Assembly (NCBI RefSeq): GCF_021800405.1
Contig: NZ_CP084550.1
Span: 3,658,001 to 3,722,000 of the forward strand
Direction of reading: 5' to 3'
Source of the DNA: Arthrobacter sp. FW306-07-I
GTDB lineage: Bacteria; Actinomycetota; Actinomycetes; Actinomycetales; Micrococcaceae
Length of the DNA: 64,000 nucleotides
This document shows positions 1 to 8,800 of the stretch, piece after piece (the stretch's first letter is position 1; the number at the start of each line of letters is the position of its first letter). The notes below the pieces were generated by a model, which made no database searches, was not told the origin of the DNA, and was given only the letters and a program-made list of their open reading frames with translations. The position numbers and the translations under genes are program-made.

Positions 1-113
1 GCAAAGCCCACGAGGCCGCCGACCGTGACCAGGAACCCGTTGCGGAGGCCGTAGATCAGGTATGACAGCAGCGCCAGGATCAGGACAATGTCCAGGACAG
101 TCAGGCCGACCAC
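1..113 (-). CDS. CvpA/MarP-like membrane protein, N-terminal fragment
   Basis: Only the first 37 codons are inside the window; the gene runs off the left edge. It begins at a GTG (113-111) preceded by an AAGGAG ribosome site (about 119-124). The visible product is one hydrophobic segment (LDIVLILALLSYLIYGLRNG) followed by a Gly/Val-rich stretch. This pattern is typical of the CvpA membrane domain, alone or as the anchor of MarP periplasmic serine proteases. In mycobacteria marP also lies in the crp neighbourhood, so MarP is the favoured guess. The protease domain cannot be seen, so the exact family is inference. Confidence 0.6.
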   Translation of the reverse strand, partial: MVGLTVLDIVLILALLSYLIYGLRNGFLVTVGGLVGF

Positions 114-309
114 AAAGGCTCCTTATTAACAGTTGAACCTCCATTCTAGTGGGGGGTGGCTGACAATCTTCTGTGGCCTGCCGCCCCCTCCGGAAGACCG
201 GCTGTGCACTGCCCGCAGGTGTTTCGGCTGCCAAGTTCGTCACAGAACCTTGAAAATTCTGAAACAATGGCAAAAGCGCCACAGCCGATACTTTTACGTA
301 GGAGATTTC

Positions 310-987
310 ATGGACATCGAGGTACTGCGCCGAGCACCCCTTTTCGCCACGCTCGACGACGACGCATTCCGTCTGCTGACGGACGAGCTCACCGAGGTGG
401 ACCTTTCCCGCGGCGCGTCGGTGTTCCGCGAGGGCGACCAGGGTGACCAGCTGTACTTCATCGTCTCCGGCAAGGTGAAGCTCGGCCGCACCTCCCCCGA
501 CGGCCGCGAGTCCCTCCTGGCCATCCTTGGCCCGGGTGAGCTCTTCGGCGAGATGGCCCTGTTCGATCCGAGTCCCCGCACGGCTACTGCCACCGCGGTG
601 TCCGAGACCCGCCTGGCCGGGCTGAAGAACGAAAGCCTCAACACCCTGCTCCGCACCCGCCCGGAGGTCTCGGCCCAGCTGCTGCAGGCCCTGGCCCGCC
701 GCCTGCGCCGCACCAACGATTCCCTCTCCGACCTCGTCTTCTCCGACGTCCCGGGGCGCGTGGCCAAGGCCCTGCTGGATCTTGCAGACCGCTTCGGCCG
801 GCCGGCAACCGACGGTGTCCTGGTGGCACACGAGCTCACGCAGGAAGAACTGGCCCAACTGGTGGGCGCCTCCCGCGAAACGGTCAACAAGGCCCTGGCC
901 GAGTTCGTCCAGCGCGGCTGGCTCCGCCTCGAAGCCCGCGCCGTGGTCATCCTGGACATGCAGCGCCTCCGCCAGCGCTCGCGCTAA
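310..987 (+). CDS. crp: Crp/Fnr-family transcription regulator (GlxR type)
   Basis: 225 residues. Residues 1-120 form a cyclic-nucleotide-binding fold with the signature GELFGEMALFDPSPRTATA, containing the Glu and Arg that bind cAMP. Residues 145-220 form the winged helix with the recognition helix in TQEELAQLVGASRETVNKAL. The ATG at 310 follows GTAGGAG; the reading frame is open upstream, but only from here does the protein match Crp. It is divergent from the CvpA/MarP-like gene and followed by a strong terminator. GlxR/Crp is the global cAMP-responsive regulator of carbon use in Actinobacteria. No regulator-specific target could be assigned in the window. Confidence 0.93.
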   Translation: MDIEVLRRAPLFATLDDDAFRLLTDELTEVDLSRGASVFREGDQGDQLYFIVSGKVKLGRTSPDGRESLLAILGPGELFGEMALFDPSPRTATATAVSETRLAGLKNESLNTLLRTRPEVSAQLLQALARRLRRTNDSLSDLVFSDVPGRVAKALLDLADRFGRPATDGVLVAHELTQEELAQLVGASRETVNKALAEFVQRGWLRLEARAVVILDMQRLRQRSR

Positions 988-1005
988 ATAAAGCTGGAAC
1001 CCAAC

Positions 1006-1035
1006 AAAAAAGCCGCCCGAGGGGGCGGCTTTTTT
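1006..1035. terminator. bidirectional intrinsic terminator
   Basis: An 8-bp perfect stem AGCCGCCC / GGGCGGCT (1011-1018 and 1023-1030) has a GAGG loop and is flanked by six A on the left and six T on the right. It can terminate both crp (+) and the convergent arabinofuranosidase gene (-). Confidence 0.92.
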
Positions 1036-1066
1036 GTTGCCGGAGGTTCGTTGACCCGCCGTCGGA

Positions 1067-2605
1067 TCAGCTCTTCGCCACGTCCAGTTCGACGACGGCC
1101 CACGAGAGGGCGGGAAGGCTGAGCCGCAGCTCGGAACCGTTTGCCTTTGCTCCCTCCAGCGGCTTGAGGCCCACCCGGTCGGGGTTTTCCTGGCTGTTGA
1201 TGGTGAAGCGGTCGCCGCCTTCCGGGATTTCCAGGACCTCAGCACGGACTACCCGTTGGGCGTCGAAACCGCGCAGGCTGACCTCCACGTCGGCCGCTTC
1301 TTCAAGGCCCCGGTTGGCGAAGAAGAGCGCCACGCGGCCGGTCTCCTCGTTCCAGGTGGCACTGACATCCACGAGGTCCGTGCCGCCAAAGCGCTCATTT
1401 TCGTACTTGTCCGAGTCAACGGACAGCCGCAGGATCTGGCCCTTGGCGAGTTCTGCCATCCGGGAGAAGGGGTGGAAAATGGTTTGCCGCCAGGCCGGTC
1501 CGTTCTCTTCGCTGAAGATGGGGCCGATGACGTTGACCAGCTGCGCCTGGTTGGCGATCTTGACGCGGTCGCCGTGGCGGAGCAGCGAGTTAAGCAGGGT
1601 GCCCACCACCACGGCGTCGGTCACGTTGTACTTGTCCTCGATGAGTCGCGGGTGCTCCCGCCAGCCGGCCTTGGCGACGTTCCGCAACTGGTCCTCGGTG
1701 TCCCTGCCGCGCTGGTACCAAACGTTCCATTCGTCGAAGGAAAGGTTGATGTGCTTCTTGTGCTTTCCCTTCGCCCGGACGGCATCGGCAGTTGCGATGA
1801 CTGATTCGATGAAGTAGTCGGTATCAACTGCGCTTGCGAGGAAGCTGCCAGCGTCACCTTCATACTCGTGGTAGTAGGCGTGCAGTGACACGTAGTCCAC
1901 CTCGTTGTAGGCGTGTGTCAGGACAGTCTGCTCCCAGTCGCCGAACGTAGGCATGCGCGAATTGGAACTTCCGCAGGCCACCAGCTCGATGCCAGGGTCA
2001 ACATAACGCATGGCCTTGGCAGCCTCCTGTGCCAGGCGGCCGTATTCGTCGGCGGTCTTGTGGCCAATTTGCCACGGCCCGTCCATCTCGTTGCCCAGGC
2101 ACCAGAGCTTGATGTTGAACGGGTCCTTGTGGCCGTTCTTTGCGCGCAGGTCGGAGAGGCGGGTGCCGCCGGGGTGGTTGGCGTACTCCACGATTGCCCG
2201 GGCGGCGTCTACTCCCCTGGTGCCGAGATTGATGGCTTCCATGATTTCGGTTCCTGCCTGGCGGGACCAGTCCACGAACTCGTGGAGGCCAAAGGCGTTC
2301 GTTTCCACCGTGTGCCACGCGCCATCAAGCCGGCGCGGGCGGTCCTCCCGGGGACCGATCCCGTCTTCCCAGTCATAGCCGGAAACGAAGTTGCCGCCGG
2401 GATAGCGGATCACGGTGGCGCCCAACTCCTTGACGAGCTTGAGGACATCCTGGCGGAAGCCGTTCTCGTCGGCCTCCGGGTGGCCCGGTTCAAAGATGCC
2501 GGTGTAGACGCAGCGGCCCATGTGCTCCACGAAGGAGCCAAACAGCCGGCGGGGCACTTCACCAATGGTGAAGTCGCGGTCGAGGGTGATTCTGGCGCGG
2601 GACAT
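1067..2605 (-). CDS. abfA: GH51 alpha-L-arabinofuranosidase
   Basis: 512 residues, the normal GH51 size. The enzyme releases terminal non-reducing alpha-L-arabinofuranose from arabino-oligosaccharides by a retaining mechanism. The acid/base Glu173 sits in LGNEMDGPW and the nucleophile Glu292 in SFDEWNVWY. The (beta/alpha)8 barrel is followed by a C-terminal beta domain from about residue 385. There is no signal peptide, so it acts in the cytosol on imported oligosaccharides. The ATG at 2605 is chosen because AAGGAG lies 9 bases upstream; the frame extends further but without family similarity. It is the last gene of the sugar transport operon, 55 bases after the MalG-like permease. Confidence 0.95.
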   Translation of the reverse strand: MSRARITLDRDFTIGEVPRRLFGSFVEHMGRCVYTGIFEPGHPEADENGFRQDVLKLVKELGATVIRYPGGNFVSGYDWEDGIGPREDRPRRLDGAWHTVETNAFGLHEFVDWSRQAGTEIMEAINLGTRGVDAARAIVEYANHPGGTRLSDLRAKNGHKDPFNIKLWCLGNEMDGPWQIGHKTADEYGRLAQEAAKAMRYVDPGIELVACGSSNSRMPTFGDWEQTVLTHAYNEVDYVSLHAYYHEYEGDAGSFLASAVDTDYFIESVIATADAVRAKGKHKKHINLSFDEWNVWYQRGRDTEDQLRNVAKAGWREHPRLIEDKYNVTDAVVVGTLLNSLLRHGDRVKIANQAQLVNVIGPIFSEENGPAWRQTIFHPFSRMAELAKGQILRLSVDSDKYENERFGGTDLVDVSATWNEETGRVALFFANRGLEEAADVEVSLRGFDAQRVVRAEVLEIPEGGDRFTINSQENPDRVGLKPLEGAKANGSELRLSLPALSWAVVELDVAKS

Positions 2606-2660
2606 GAGGACTATCTCCTTGGTTGTGCAGCAGGTACGGGGTGAAAAGTGACGGTGGGCA

Positions 2661-3557
2661 TCAGGTGCCGGCGAGGCCCGTCGTCGCAACGCCCTTGATG
2701 ATCTGGCGCTGGAAGAACAGGAAGACCAGGATCAGGGGCAGGGCCGCGAGCAACGCGGACGCCATGTTCTGCGCGTACTGGATGCCATAGGCGCTCTTGA
2801 TGGTCTGCAGGCCCACCGGGAGGGTGAGGAGGGACGGGTCGTTGGTGGCGATGAACGGCCACAGGAAGTTGTTCCAGGCGCCGATGAACACGAAGATGGC
2901 GACGGCGGCCAGGATGGGCCGGGACAGCGGCAGGATTATCTGGGTGAAGATCCTCATCCGGCTGGCGCCGTCCATCACTGCGGCTTCTTCAAGTTCGCGG
3001 GGAATCTGGTCGAAGAACTTCTTGAGCACGAACACCATGGCGGGGTGGATGACCTGCGGCAGGATGATGGCCCAGGACGTATCGATCATGTGGAGGGCGA
3101 GCATCTGGTAAAACAGCGGAATGATTAGGACCGGCGGAGGGACGATGATGGAGGCGATGATCACGGTCATCAGCACCTTCCTTCCCTTGAAGTCGATCCG
3201 GGACAAGGCGTACGCCACGAGCGACGAGATCACCAGCGTGACGGCCGTGATGGCCGCCGAAGTGTAAAGCGAATTCCAGGTCCAGAGTGGGATGTTGCCG
3301 TCCTGGAACACCTTCACGAACGCGTCGGCGGTAAAGCCAGACGGCGGGATCCAGTTGATTTTCGGCGAGGCGGCATCCGTCTCGCTCTTGAACGCCGTAA
3401 CGGTCGCCCAGGCGAAGGGGACCAGCCACAGGACTGCGATAACGGCGGCGACAATTACGGCAGCGACCTTGCCGGCCGACATCTTCCTGTGTGGCTGGCG
3501 GACGGCTGGGCTGGTGCTTGTGCCCAATGTGGCACGGTTGAGGGTCTGGGTTGCCAT
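2661..3557 (-). CDS. carbohydrate ABC transporter permease (MalG type)
   Basis: 298 residues with six predicted membrane segments. The cytoplasmic EAA loop that docks the ATPase is seen as ELEEAAVMDGASRMRIFTQI, about 75 residues before the end of the membrane domain, as in CUT1 family permeases. The start at 3557 has GGAG about 10 bases upstream and is separated by two bases from the stop of the partner permease. It forms the membrane channel with the MalF-like protein. The operon has no ATPase gene; CUT1 systems of Actinobacteria commonly share a single MsiK-type ATPase encoded elsewhere. Confidence 0.93.
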   Translation of the reverse strand: MATQTLNRATLGTSTSPAVRQPHRKMSAGKVAAVIVAAVIAVLWLVPFAWATVTAFKSETDAASPKINWIPPSGFTADAFVKVFQDGNIPLWTWNSLYTSAAITAVTLVISSLVAYALSRIDFKGRKVLMTVIIASIIVPPPVLIIPLFYQMLALHMIDTSWAIILPQVIHPAMVFVLKKFFDQIPRELEEAAVMDGASRMRIFTQIILPLSRPILAAVAIFVFIGAWNNFLWPFIATNDPSLLTLPVGLQTIKSAYGIQYAQNMASALLAALPLILVFLFFQRQIIKGVATTGLAGT

Positions 3558-3559
3558 GG

Positions 3560-4501
3560 TTATGCGCTCCTGCGGCGGGTGATGACGAACTGAATGGCCG
3601 AGACGAGCACGATCAGTCCGAAGAAGATGTAGGAGATGGCTGCGGAATAGCCCAGCCGGTAGCCGGTGAACCCGGTTTCGAAGATGTACTGCACCACGGG
3701 ACGGGTCGATCCTCCCGGTCCACCGGCGGTCATCTGGTACACCTGATCGAAGATCTTGAGCGAGGCAAGGACCTGAAGGAGCACGATCATCACGGTGGTG
3801 GGGACCAGTTGCGGCAGGGTGATGGAGAAGAGCTGGCGCCAGGCCCCGGCACCATCCAATGACGCCGCCTCGTAATGCTGGGCGGGGATGTTCTGCATCG
3901 CAGCCAGGTACAACAGGAAGTTGAAACCCACCGTCCACCAGAGGGTGGCAATGACGATCGCCCACATGGCCACGTTGGGGTCGTTGAGCCAGGCGATCTT
4001 TGGGATGCCGATCTTGGACAGAGCATCGTTGATCAGGCCAAGCTGCGGGTTGTACATCCACGTGAAGAACAGGGACACGACGGTGGACGCCAGCAGGTAC
4101 GGGGCAAAGTACGAGAGGCGCCACAGCCACTGCGCCGGCAATCCGACGTTTAGCAGTGCCGCCATCACCAAGGCGACCAGCACGAGGGGGACCGTGCTGA
4201 TGACCGTGAAGTAGAGGGTATTTCCGAGCGAGCGCCACATGTCCGCGTCAACGAAGGCCTCGGCGTAGTTCGCGAAGCCAATCAGGCTGTCATTGGCTCC
4301 GGTAAGGGACTTGCCGGTGAGGCTCATGTAGATGCCGTAGACAATGGGCCACACAAGGAAAACGAGGAAGAATGCCAGGAACGGCGCGGCGAACCCCCAA
4401 CCGCTGAGGTTGTTCCTGGTGACGCTGTCGCGGCTCCCCCGGGCTGCTGGTGAAGAAACCCGGCTCCCCGGACTCCGCCGGGCTGTTAATGAAGAACTCA
4501 T
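3560..4501 (-). CDS. carbohydrate ABC transporter permease (MalF type)
   Basis: 313 residues with six predicted membrane segments after a Ser/Arg-rich cytoplasmic N-terminus of about 30 residues. The EAA loop reads HYEAASLDGAGAWRQLFSITLPQL, the typical CUT1 pattern. AAAGGAG precedes the ATG at 4501. It lies between the binding-protein gene (27 bases upstream) and the MalG-like gene (2 bases downstream), so the three are almost certainly co-transcribed and translationally coupled. The linked GH51 enzyme indicates an arabinose-containing oligosaccharide substrate; this is inference from context. Confidence 0.93.
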   Translation of the reverse strand: MSSSLTARRSPGSRVSSPAARGSRDSVTRNNLSGWGFAAPFLAFFLVFLVWPIVYGIYMSLTGKSLTGANDSLIGFANYAEAFVDADMWRSLGNTLYFTVISTVPLVLVALVMAALLNVGLPAQWLWRLSYFAPYLLASTVVSLFFTWMYNPQLGLINDALSKIGIPKIAWLNDPNVAMWAIVIATLWWTVGFNFLLYLAAMQNIPAQHYEAASLDGAGAWRQLFSITLPQLVPTTVMIVLLQVLASLKIFDQVYQMTAGGPGGSTRPVVQYIFETGFTGYRLGYSAAISYIFFGLIVLVSAIQFVITRRRSA

Positions 4502-4528
4502 GAAGGACTCCTTTGTCGCTCAGTACGG

Positions 4529-5863
4529 TTAGACCGGGTTGGGCCGGGAAAGAAGGGTGTTGGTGCGCTTCTCGAAGGCGGCCCATCCATCAGTTGCCTT
4601 GTCACGCCCAAGGAGGACGTTCTGTACGTTTTCCGCAAAGTAGGTCTGCCAGTCGGAGCCCGAGCCGCTGAACCAGGACTGGGGATCGTACGCAATGACG
4701 TCCGCGGCATTCGCGTAATGCGCCTGCGGCTTGAGGTCCTTGTAGGCCTGTGACTGGACCACGGGCTGATAAGCGGGAATGTGTCCTGCTTCTGCCCAGG
4801 AAAGTGATCCCTTGAGGATGTCGCTGACGAACTTATACACGTCGCGCCGCTTGGCGTCATCCACGTTCAGCTGCCGTGGCAGGACGAAAGAGTGTGAGTC
4901 GGCGTATGCAGCCGCCGTGCCGTAGAGGGTTGGGATAGTTGCGGCGTCCACGGGGAGGCCTGCCTTCTTCATCGTCGGCAGCTCCCAGACACCGCTGAAC
5001 AGCATCCCTGAGCCGCCACGGGCGAATTCCGCGATGCCGGTACTGATATCGCCGCTTTTGGCCGCGATGGTGTCATCAAAAAGCGATGCCATGAATTCCA
5101 ACGACTCTATGGCTGCGTCCCGATCAACCTTCATCGGCTGGCCCGGTGTCAGTTCCATGTCCGCGCCGTGCTGTTTGTAGAGCGTGTAGAAAAGCCGCCA
5201 CATCTGCGATCCACTGCCCAGGTAGCCAAAGGACAACCCGTGGGCTTGGGTAACCTTCTGCATTTCCTTGGCCATGGTGATGAACTCCTGCGGGGACTTC
5301 ACCTCCTGCAGCTGTCCGTTGCCGGCCAGGACACCGGCTTTGCGTGCCACGTCCGTGTTGTAGAACATGATGAACGGGTGTGAATCCAGGGCGATGGAGA
5401 ACACTTTGCCGTTTTGCTGGCTTTTGTCCCAGATCCTGGGCGCAAAACTGTCTGCCGTGACGCCGTTCTCCGACAGCAGGTCCAGGTCCCATGGATCGAT
5501 CAGTCCACCGGGCGCATAGCCTGGGACCCTGCTGGCGTGCATGATGGCGAGTTGCGGCGGCCGGCCGCCGGCCGATGCCATGGCCAGCTTGGTGTAGTAG
5601 GGCGGGCCCCATGCCAGGACGGTCGGGTGCACCTTGAACCCGGGGTTGCCCTCATTGGCTTTGCTGATCAAGGCTTGCATCTTTATGCCGTCGCCGCCTG
5701 ACAGGAGATGCCAGAACTGGATGTCCCTGGGAGCCGCGGCGGAGGCGTTCCCACCGCACCCGGAAAGGGTCGCCGCGGCTAGCAGGCTTCCTATTGCTGC
5801 CGTACCAGACAGCAGATGCCGCCTGGACAGCTCCTTGCCTGCGAAAAAGTCAAACTGCTTCAC
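4529..5863 (-). CDS. sugar-binding lipoprotein of ABC transporter (Tat-exported)
   Basis: 444 residues, family-1 extracellular solute-binding protein. The N-terminus carries a twin-arginine motif (SRRHLLSG), a hydrophobic stretch and a lipobox LSGC, so it is predicted to be Tat-exported and lipid-anchored at the outer face of the membrane. The start is a GTG at 5863 with AAAGGAG six bases upstream. It is the first gene of the arabinoside operon and delivers the sugar to the two permeases. The promoter region upstream contains a LacI-type operator. Confidence 0.93.
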   Translation of the reverse strand: MKQFDFFAGKELSRRHLLSGTAAIGSLLAAATLSGCGGNASAAAPRDIQFWHLLSGGDGIKMQALISKANEGNPGFKVHPTVLAWGPPYYTKLAMASAGGRPPQLAIMHASRVPGYAPGGLIDPWDLDLLSENGVTADSFAPRIWDKSQQNGKVFSIALDSHPFIMFYNTDVARKAGVLAGNGQLQEVKSPQEFITMAKEMQKVTQAHGLSFGYLGSGSQMWRLFYTLYKQHGADMELTPGQPMKVDRDAAIESLEFMASLFDDTIAAKSGDISTGIAEFARGGSGMLFSGVWELPTMKKAGLPVDAATIPTLYGTAAAYADSHSFVLPRQLNVDDAKRRDVYKFVSDILKGSLSWAEAGHIPAYQPVVQSQAYKDLKPQAHYANAADVIAYDPQSWFSGSGSDWQTYFAENVQNVLLGRDKATDGWAAFEKRTNTLLSRPNPV

Positions 5864-5977
5864 CCGTCACTCCTTTGGATGGGTCCGCTGAAAGTCATTT
5901 CGTGCCTCAACCCCCTTGCCCGGCAGGATCCCTTCGTTGCAGCCCTGTTGGTTCCGGGGTGTGACGCAGGCAACACG

Positions 5978-5991
5978 TTACATCGATGTAA
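5978..5991. promoter_or_regulatory. LacI-type operator upstream of the arabinoside operon
   Basis: A perfect 14-bp palindrome TTACATCGATGTAA with the central CG characteristic of LacI/GalR-family operators. It lies 115 bases upstream of the binding-protein start and downstream of the lacI-type gene, in the 219-base gap between them. The adjacent LacI protein is the obvious ligand; this is inference. Confidence 0.8.
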
Positions 5992-6082
5992 TGGGAGCCG
6001 CAATGAAAATTTGTTAGCGTTCGCAAAGTAACGGCGCGGTCTCGATTAGTCCGGGTCTGGTGGCCCGTCCGTCGACCGAAGG

Positions 6083-7084
6083 CTAGCGGGCCGTGCTTTC
6101 CCGTTCCACGATCTCGTAGTCGATGGCGACCACCCGCTGCGGGCCTTCACGGTTGCCCATGCGCTCGGTGAGGAGGCGAAGGGCCTCACGGGCCAGCTGG
6201 CGCTTGTCGAAGGAAACAGTTGTCAGCGCCGGTACCGCATATTTCGCGTCCGCGATGTCATCGAAACCGGCCACGGCAACGTCATCTGGGACCTTCAGGC
6301 CGCGCTTCCAGAACACACTGAGCGCGCCAATGGCCATGGAATCGGTGAAACAGAAAAGAGCATCGGGAACGGGATTTGAATCCAGGTAAGCGGACAGCGC
6401 ACGGGCGGCCGCATCGGGGCTCCACTTTTCACACGGAATGACCAGTGAGTCATCCCGGGCAATGCCGAGTTCAGCAAGTGCGTCCTGGTAGCCACGGGTG
6501 CGCAGGGCAGCCGCCGCAGAGCCCCGGCCACCGGGGGCGCCAAGGACGGCAATACGGCGCCTTCCCGTCCTGCCAAGCGCCAGTGTCATGTCACGGGCCG
6601 CGGCCACGCTGTCCACCCAGACGCGGTCGGCCAGCTTCTGGGACACTTCCCCGAGCAGGACTACCGGAGGGAGGGCAACGCCGACTTTGACAGCACTCTG
6701 GTCCAGCACCACCGGGTTGAGGATGAGCCCGTCGATCAGGTTGGACCGAGCCCGCGACATGAGTTCGTATTCGCGGGTGGGGTCGGACCCTGTCTCTTCG
6801 ATCTGTACGCTCCACCCCTGCTCATGGGCTACTTCCACCACGCTGTGGGCGACTTCGGCGGAGTACGGAGTGCCGAGGTCCGGCAACGCCAGGGCGATGA
6901 CGCCGGACCTGCCATTGCGCAGTCCCCGGGCGGAGAGGTTGGGGACATAGTCCAGCTCCGCCATGGCTTGCTCCACCTTGATGCGGGTGGGACCGCTGAC
7001 CGGGACAATTCCGTTCATGACATTGGAGACTGTCTTGGGCGAAACCCCTGCGAGGCGCGCTACGTCCTTGACCGTTGCGCGCAA
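6083..7084 (-). CDS. LacI-family transcription regulator
   Basis: 333 residues. An N-terminal HTH (TVKDVARLAGVSPKTVSNVMNG) and hinge helix are followed by a periplasmic-binding-protein-like sensor domain (residues 60-330). The start is a TTG at 7084, which puts the HTH at the very N-terminus as in all LacI proteins; a G-rich stretch upstream serves as ribosome site. It is encoded just upstream of, and in the same direction as, the arabinoside transporter operon and presumably represses it through the palindrome at 5978. The inducer is probably arabinose or an arabino-oligosaccharide; that part is inference. Confidence 0.93.
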   Translation of the reverse strand: MRATVKDVARLAGVSPKTVSNVMNGIVPVSGPTRIKVEQAMAELDYVPNLSARGLRNGRSGVIALALPDLGTPYSAEVAHSVVEVAHEQGWSVQIEETGSDPTREYELMSRARSNLIDGLILNPVVLDQSAVKVGVALPPVVLLGEVSQKLADRVWVDSVAAARDMTLALGRTGRRRIAVLGAPGGRGSAAAALRTRGYQDALAELGIARDDSLVIPCEKWSPDAAARALSAYLDSNPVPDALFCFTDSMAIGALSVFWKRGLKVPDDVAVAGFDDIADAKYAVPALTTVSFDKRQLAREALRLLTERMGNREGPQRVVAIDYEIVERESTAR

Positions 7085-7145
7085 AGGCGCCCCCCCCTTG
7101 CTTCCGGTGTGGCTTTGCTGGAGATTTTACCCGGCTCCCCGGACG

Positions 7146-8057
7146 TCAGCGTTCCCGCTGGTGGTCCCCCGCCACGGTTTTGGCGGCCTCGACTTCCAGC
7201 ATGAGCTTGCCGTCCTCTTCCACCAGGCTGGGCTGATAGACGTGCGGCTTGCGCTTGTAGCTCAGGTAGGCAATGCAGCCGTTTGCTGATGCCATTTTTT
7301 CGAGCATGATCTCTGAGCCAGGGACCAGCAGTTCACCCAAGGCACGGCCCACGGTGTTCTCCTGCCCCACTTCATCGCCCAGGGCAGTGGTATCCCGTTC
7401 CTGGACCACCTGCGCGGCGTTGACCCACCGGCCCCACACGCCCTTGCCTTCCAGCAGCGACGGTTCCTGGCCAAGCGGCAGGGTGGCCGCGAAGTAGCGG
7501 GTATCGAACCTGCGGTGCGCAAAGTCCGGGCTGCGCCAGTTGACCAGGGATTTGAGCAGGTCAGTGCGCAGGGACAGGCCGCGCTTGCCCAGCACCTGGG
7601 AAAGAGTCTTTTCCTGGTCCGCCACGGCCATCCGGGCGCGCATCCACTCCGACGTTGATGTGCCCTCGACGGTGTTCGACATATCCGGACCGGCCAACAG
7701 CACGCCTGTTTCTTCGAAGAGTTCGCGGATGGCGCCCACCACGTAGCGGCGCGCCAGCCCGACGTCGTCTGTTCCCATTTGCTCAGCCCAATGCTGCGGT
7801 GAGGGGCCCAGCCAACCCATGGGGTCGTCGTCGGCCGGGTCCAGGGAACCTCCGGGAAAGGCGAGGACCCCCAGCGGCGAGGAGCCCGGCCGGTAGCCCA
7901 GCCAGGTCTCCAGGCCGGTAGGTGAGTCCCGGAGAAGGACGACGGATGAGGCGAAGCGCGCCGCACGGGGGGTGCGCTCGCCGTGTTCGAGCCAGCTTTG
8001 CGCCGCCCCTTCAAGATCCTGGGGCAGTGCAAAAAGGCGTCGTGCGAGGTGAGGCAA
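7146..8057 (-). CDS. Nudix hydrolase (NUDT19/CoA-pyrophosphatase-like)
   Basis: 303 residues. The Nudix box is split: FPGGSLDPADD at about residues 66-76 and AIRELFEETGVLL about 40 residues later. Such an insertion is known in the NUDT7/8/19 group that hydrolyses CoA derivatives. The catalytic REXXEE motif (RELFEE) is intact. The start is a TTG at 8057, 15 bases after the ridA stop, without a clear ribosome site, so it is probably coupled to ridA. The substrate cannot be told from sequence. Confidence 0.85.
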   Translation of the reverse strand: MPHLARRLFALPQDLEGAAQSWLEHGERTPRAARFASSVVLLRDSPTGLETWLGYRPGSSPLGVLAFPGGSLDPADDDPMGWLGPSPQHWAEQMGTDDVGLARRYVVGAIRELFEETGVLLAGPDMSNTVEGTSTSEWMRARMAVADQEKTLSQVLGKRGLSLRTDLLKSLVNWRSPDFAHRRFDTRYFAATLPLGQEPSLLEGKGVWGRWVNAAQVVQERDTTALGDEVGQENTVGRALGELLVPGSEIMLEKMASANGCIAYLSYKRKPHVYQPSLVEEDGKLMLEVEAAKTVAGDHQRER

Positions 8058-8072
8058 GGGAAGTGTCCGGTC

Positions 8073-8606
8073 TTAGCTGAATTCGGCGATCAGCTCGACC
8101 TCTACGGGAGAGTCGAGCGGAAGAACGGCAACGCCGACGGCGGAACGAGCATGCTGCCCGGCGTCACCAAGGACGCGGCCCAGCAGTTCCGACGCCCCGT
8201 TGACGACGGCTGGCTGGCCGGTGAACGAGGGGTCTGAGGAGACGAATCCCACAACCTTGACGATTCGGGTGATCCGGTCCAGGTCCCCGATGACGCTCTT
8301 GACGGCGGCAAGGGCGTTGACAGCGCAAATGGCTGCATACTTCTGGGCATCCTCGGGAGAGACAGTGGGCTCGTCGGCAAACCCTTCGGTGCCGGCGGAC
8401 ACCTTGCCCGTGGCTTCGAGTTTGCCGTTGATGAACGGCAGCTGGCCCGAGGTGTAGACGTGGCTGCCGGACACCACGGCGGGAACGTAGGAAGCCACGG
8501 GAGCGGCCACCTCAGGGAGGGTAATGCCGAGTTCCGCGAGGCGCTGCTCGACGGCGGATGCGGGCGCCGTGGCCGCGCTGGACTGGGCTTCTGCGGGGGT
8601 GCTCAT
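8073..8606 (-). CDS. ridA: RidA family enamine/imine deaminase
   Basis: 177 residues. The C-terminal 150 residues match the RidA/YjgF/UK114 fold, with a Ser/Ala-rich N-terminal extension of about 30 residues. RidA hydrolyses reactive enamine and imine intermediates such as 2-aminoacrylate formed by PLP enzymes. The stretch VVGFVSSDPSFTGQPAVVNG and the preceding AICAVNALAAVKS are family-typical. The ATG at 8606 is preceded by GGGAG and lies one base after the stop of the DUF4177 gene, so DUF4177 - ridA - Nudix form a tight operon. Confidence 0.9.
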   Translation of the reverse strand: MSTPAEAQSSAATAPASAVEQRLAELGITLPEVAAPVASYVPAVVSGSHVYTSGQLPFINGKLEATGKVSAGTEGFADEPTVSPEDAQKYAAICAVNALAAVKSVIGDLDRITRIVKVVGFVSSDPSFTGQPAVVNGASELLGRVLGDAGQHARSAVGVAVLPLDSPVEVELIAEFS

Positions 8607-8607
8607 G

Positions 8608-8763
8608 CTACTGCTTCTCCCTCTTGAGGTAGGCGACAAGGCCGTTGCCGTCAGGTCCCGGGACTACTTGGACGAGCTCCCAGCCGTCCTCTCCCCATTG
8701 GTCCAGGATCTGTTTTGTGGCGTGAATAATGAGCGGAATCGTCGCGTACTCCCATTTGGTCAT
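8608..8763 (-). CDS. DUF4177 small protein
   Basis: 51 residues beginning MTKWEYATIPL and containing LDQWGEDGWELV, the hallmark of DUF4177: a short beta strand and a helix ending in GWELV. Function is unknown in the family. It is first in the operon with ridA (1-base gap) and divergent from the penicillin-binding protein gene, whose start is only 37 bases away. In actinobacterial genomes this trio commonly sits beside the class A PBP (general knowledge, not checked here). Confidence 0.88.
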   Translation of the reverse strand: MTKWEYATIPLIIHATKQILDQWGEDGWELVQVVPGPDGNGLVAYLKREKQ

Positions 8764-8800
8764 GAAAGAAAGCGTAGTCCTTGCCGGTAAAGTGGAAAAC

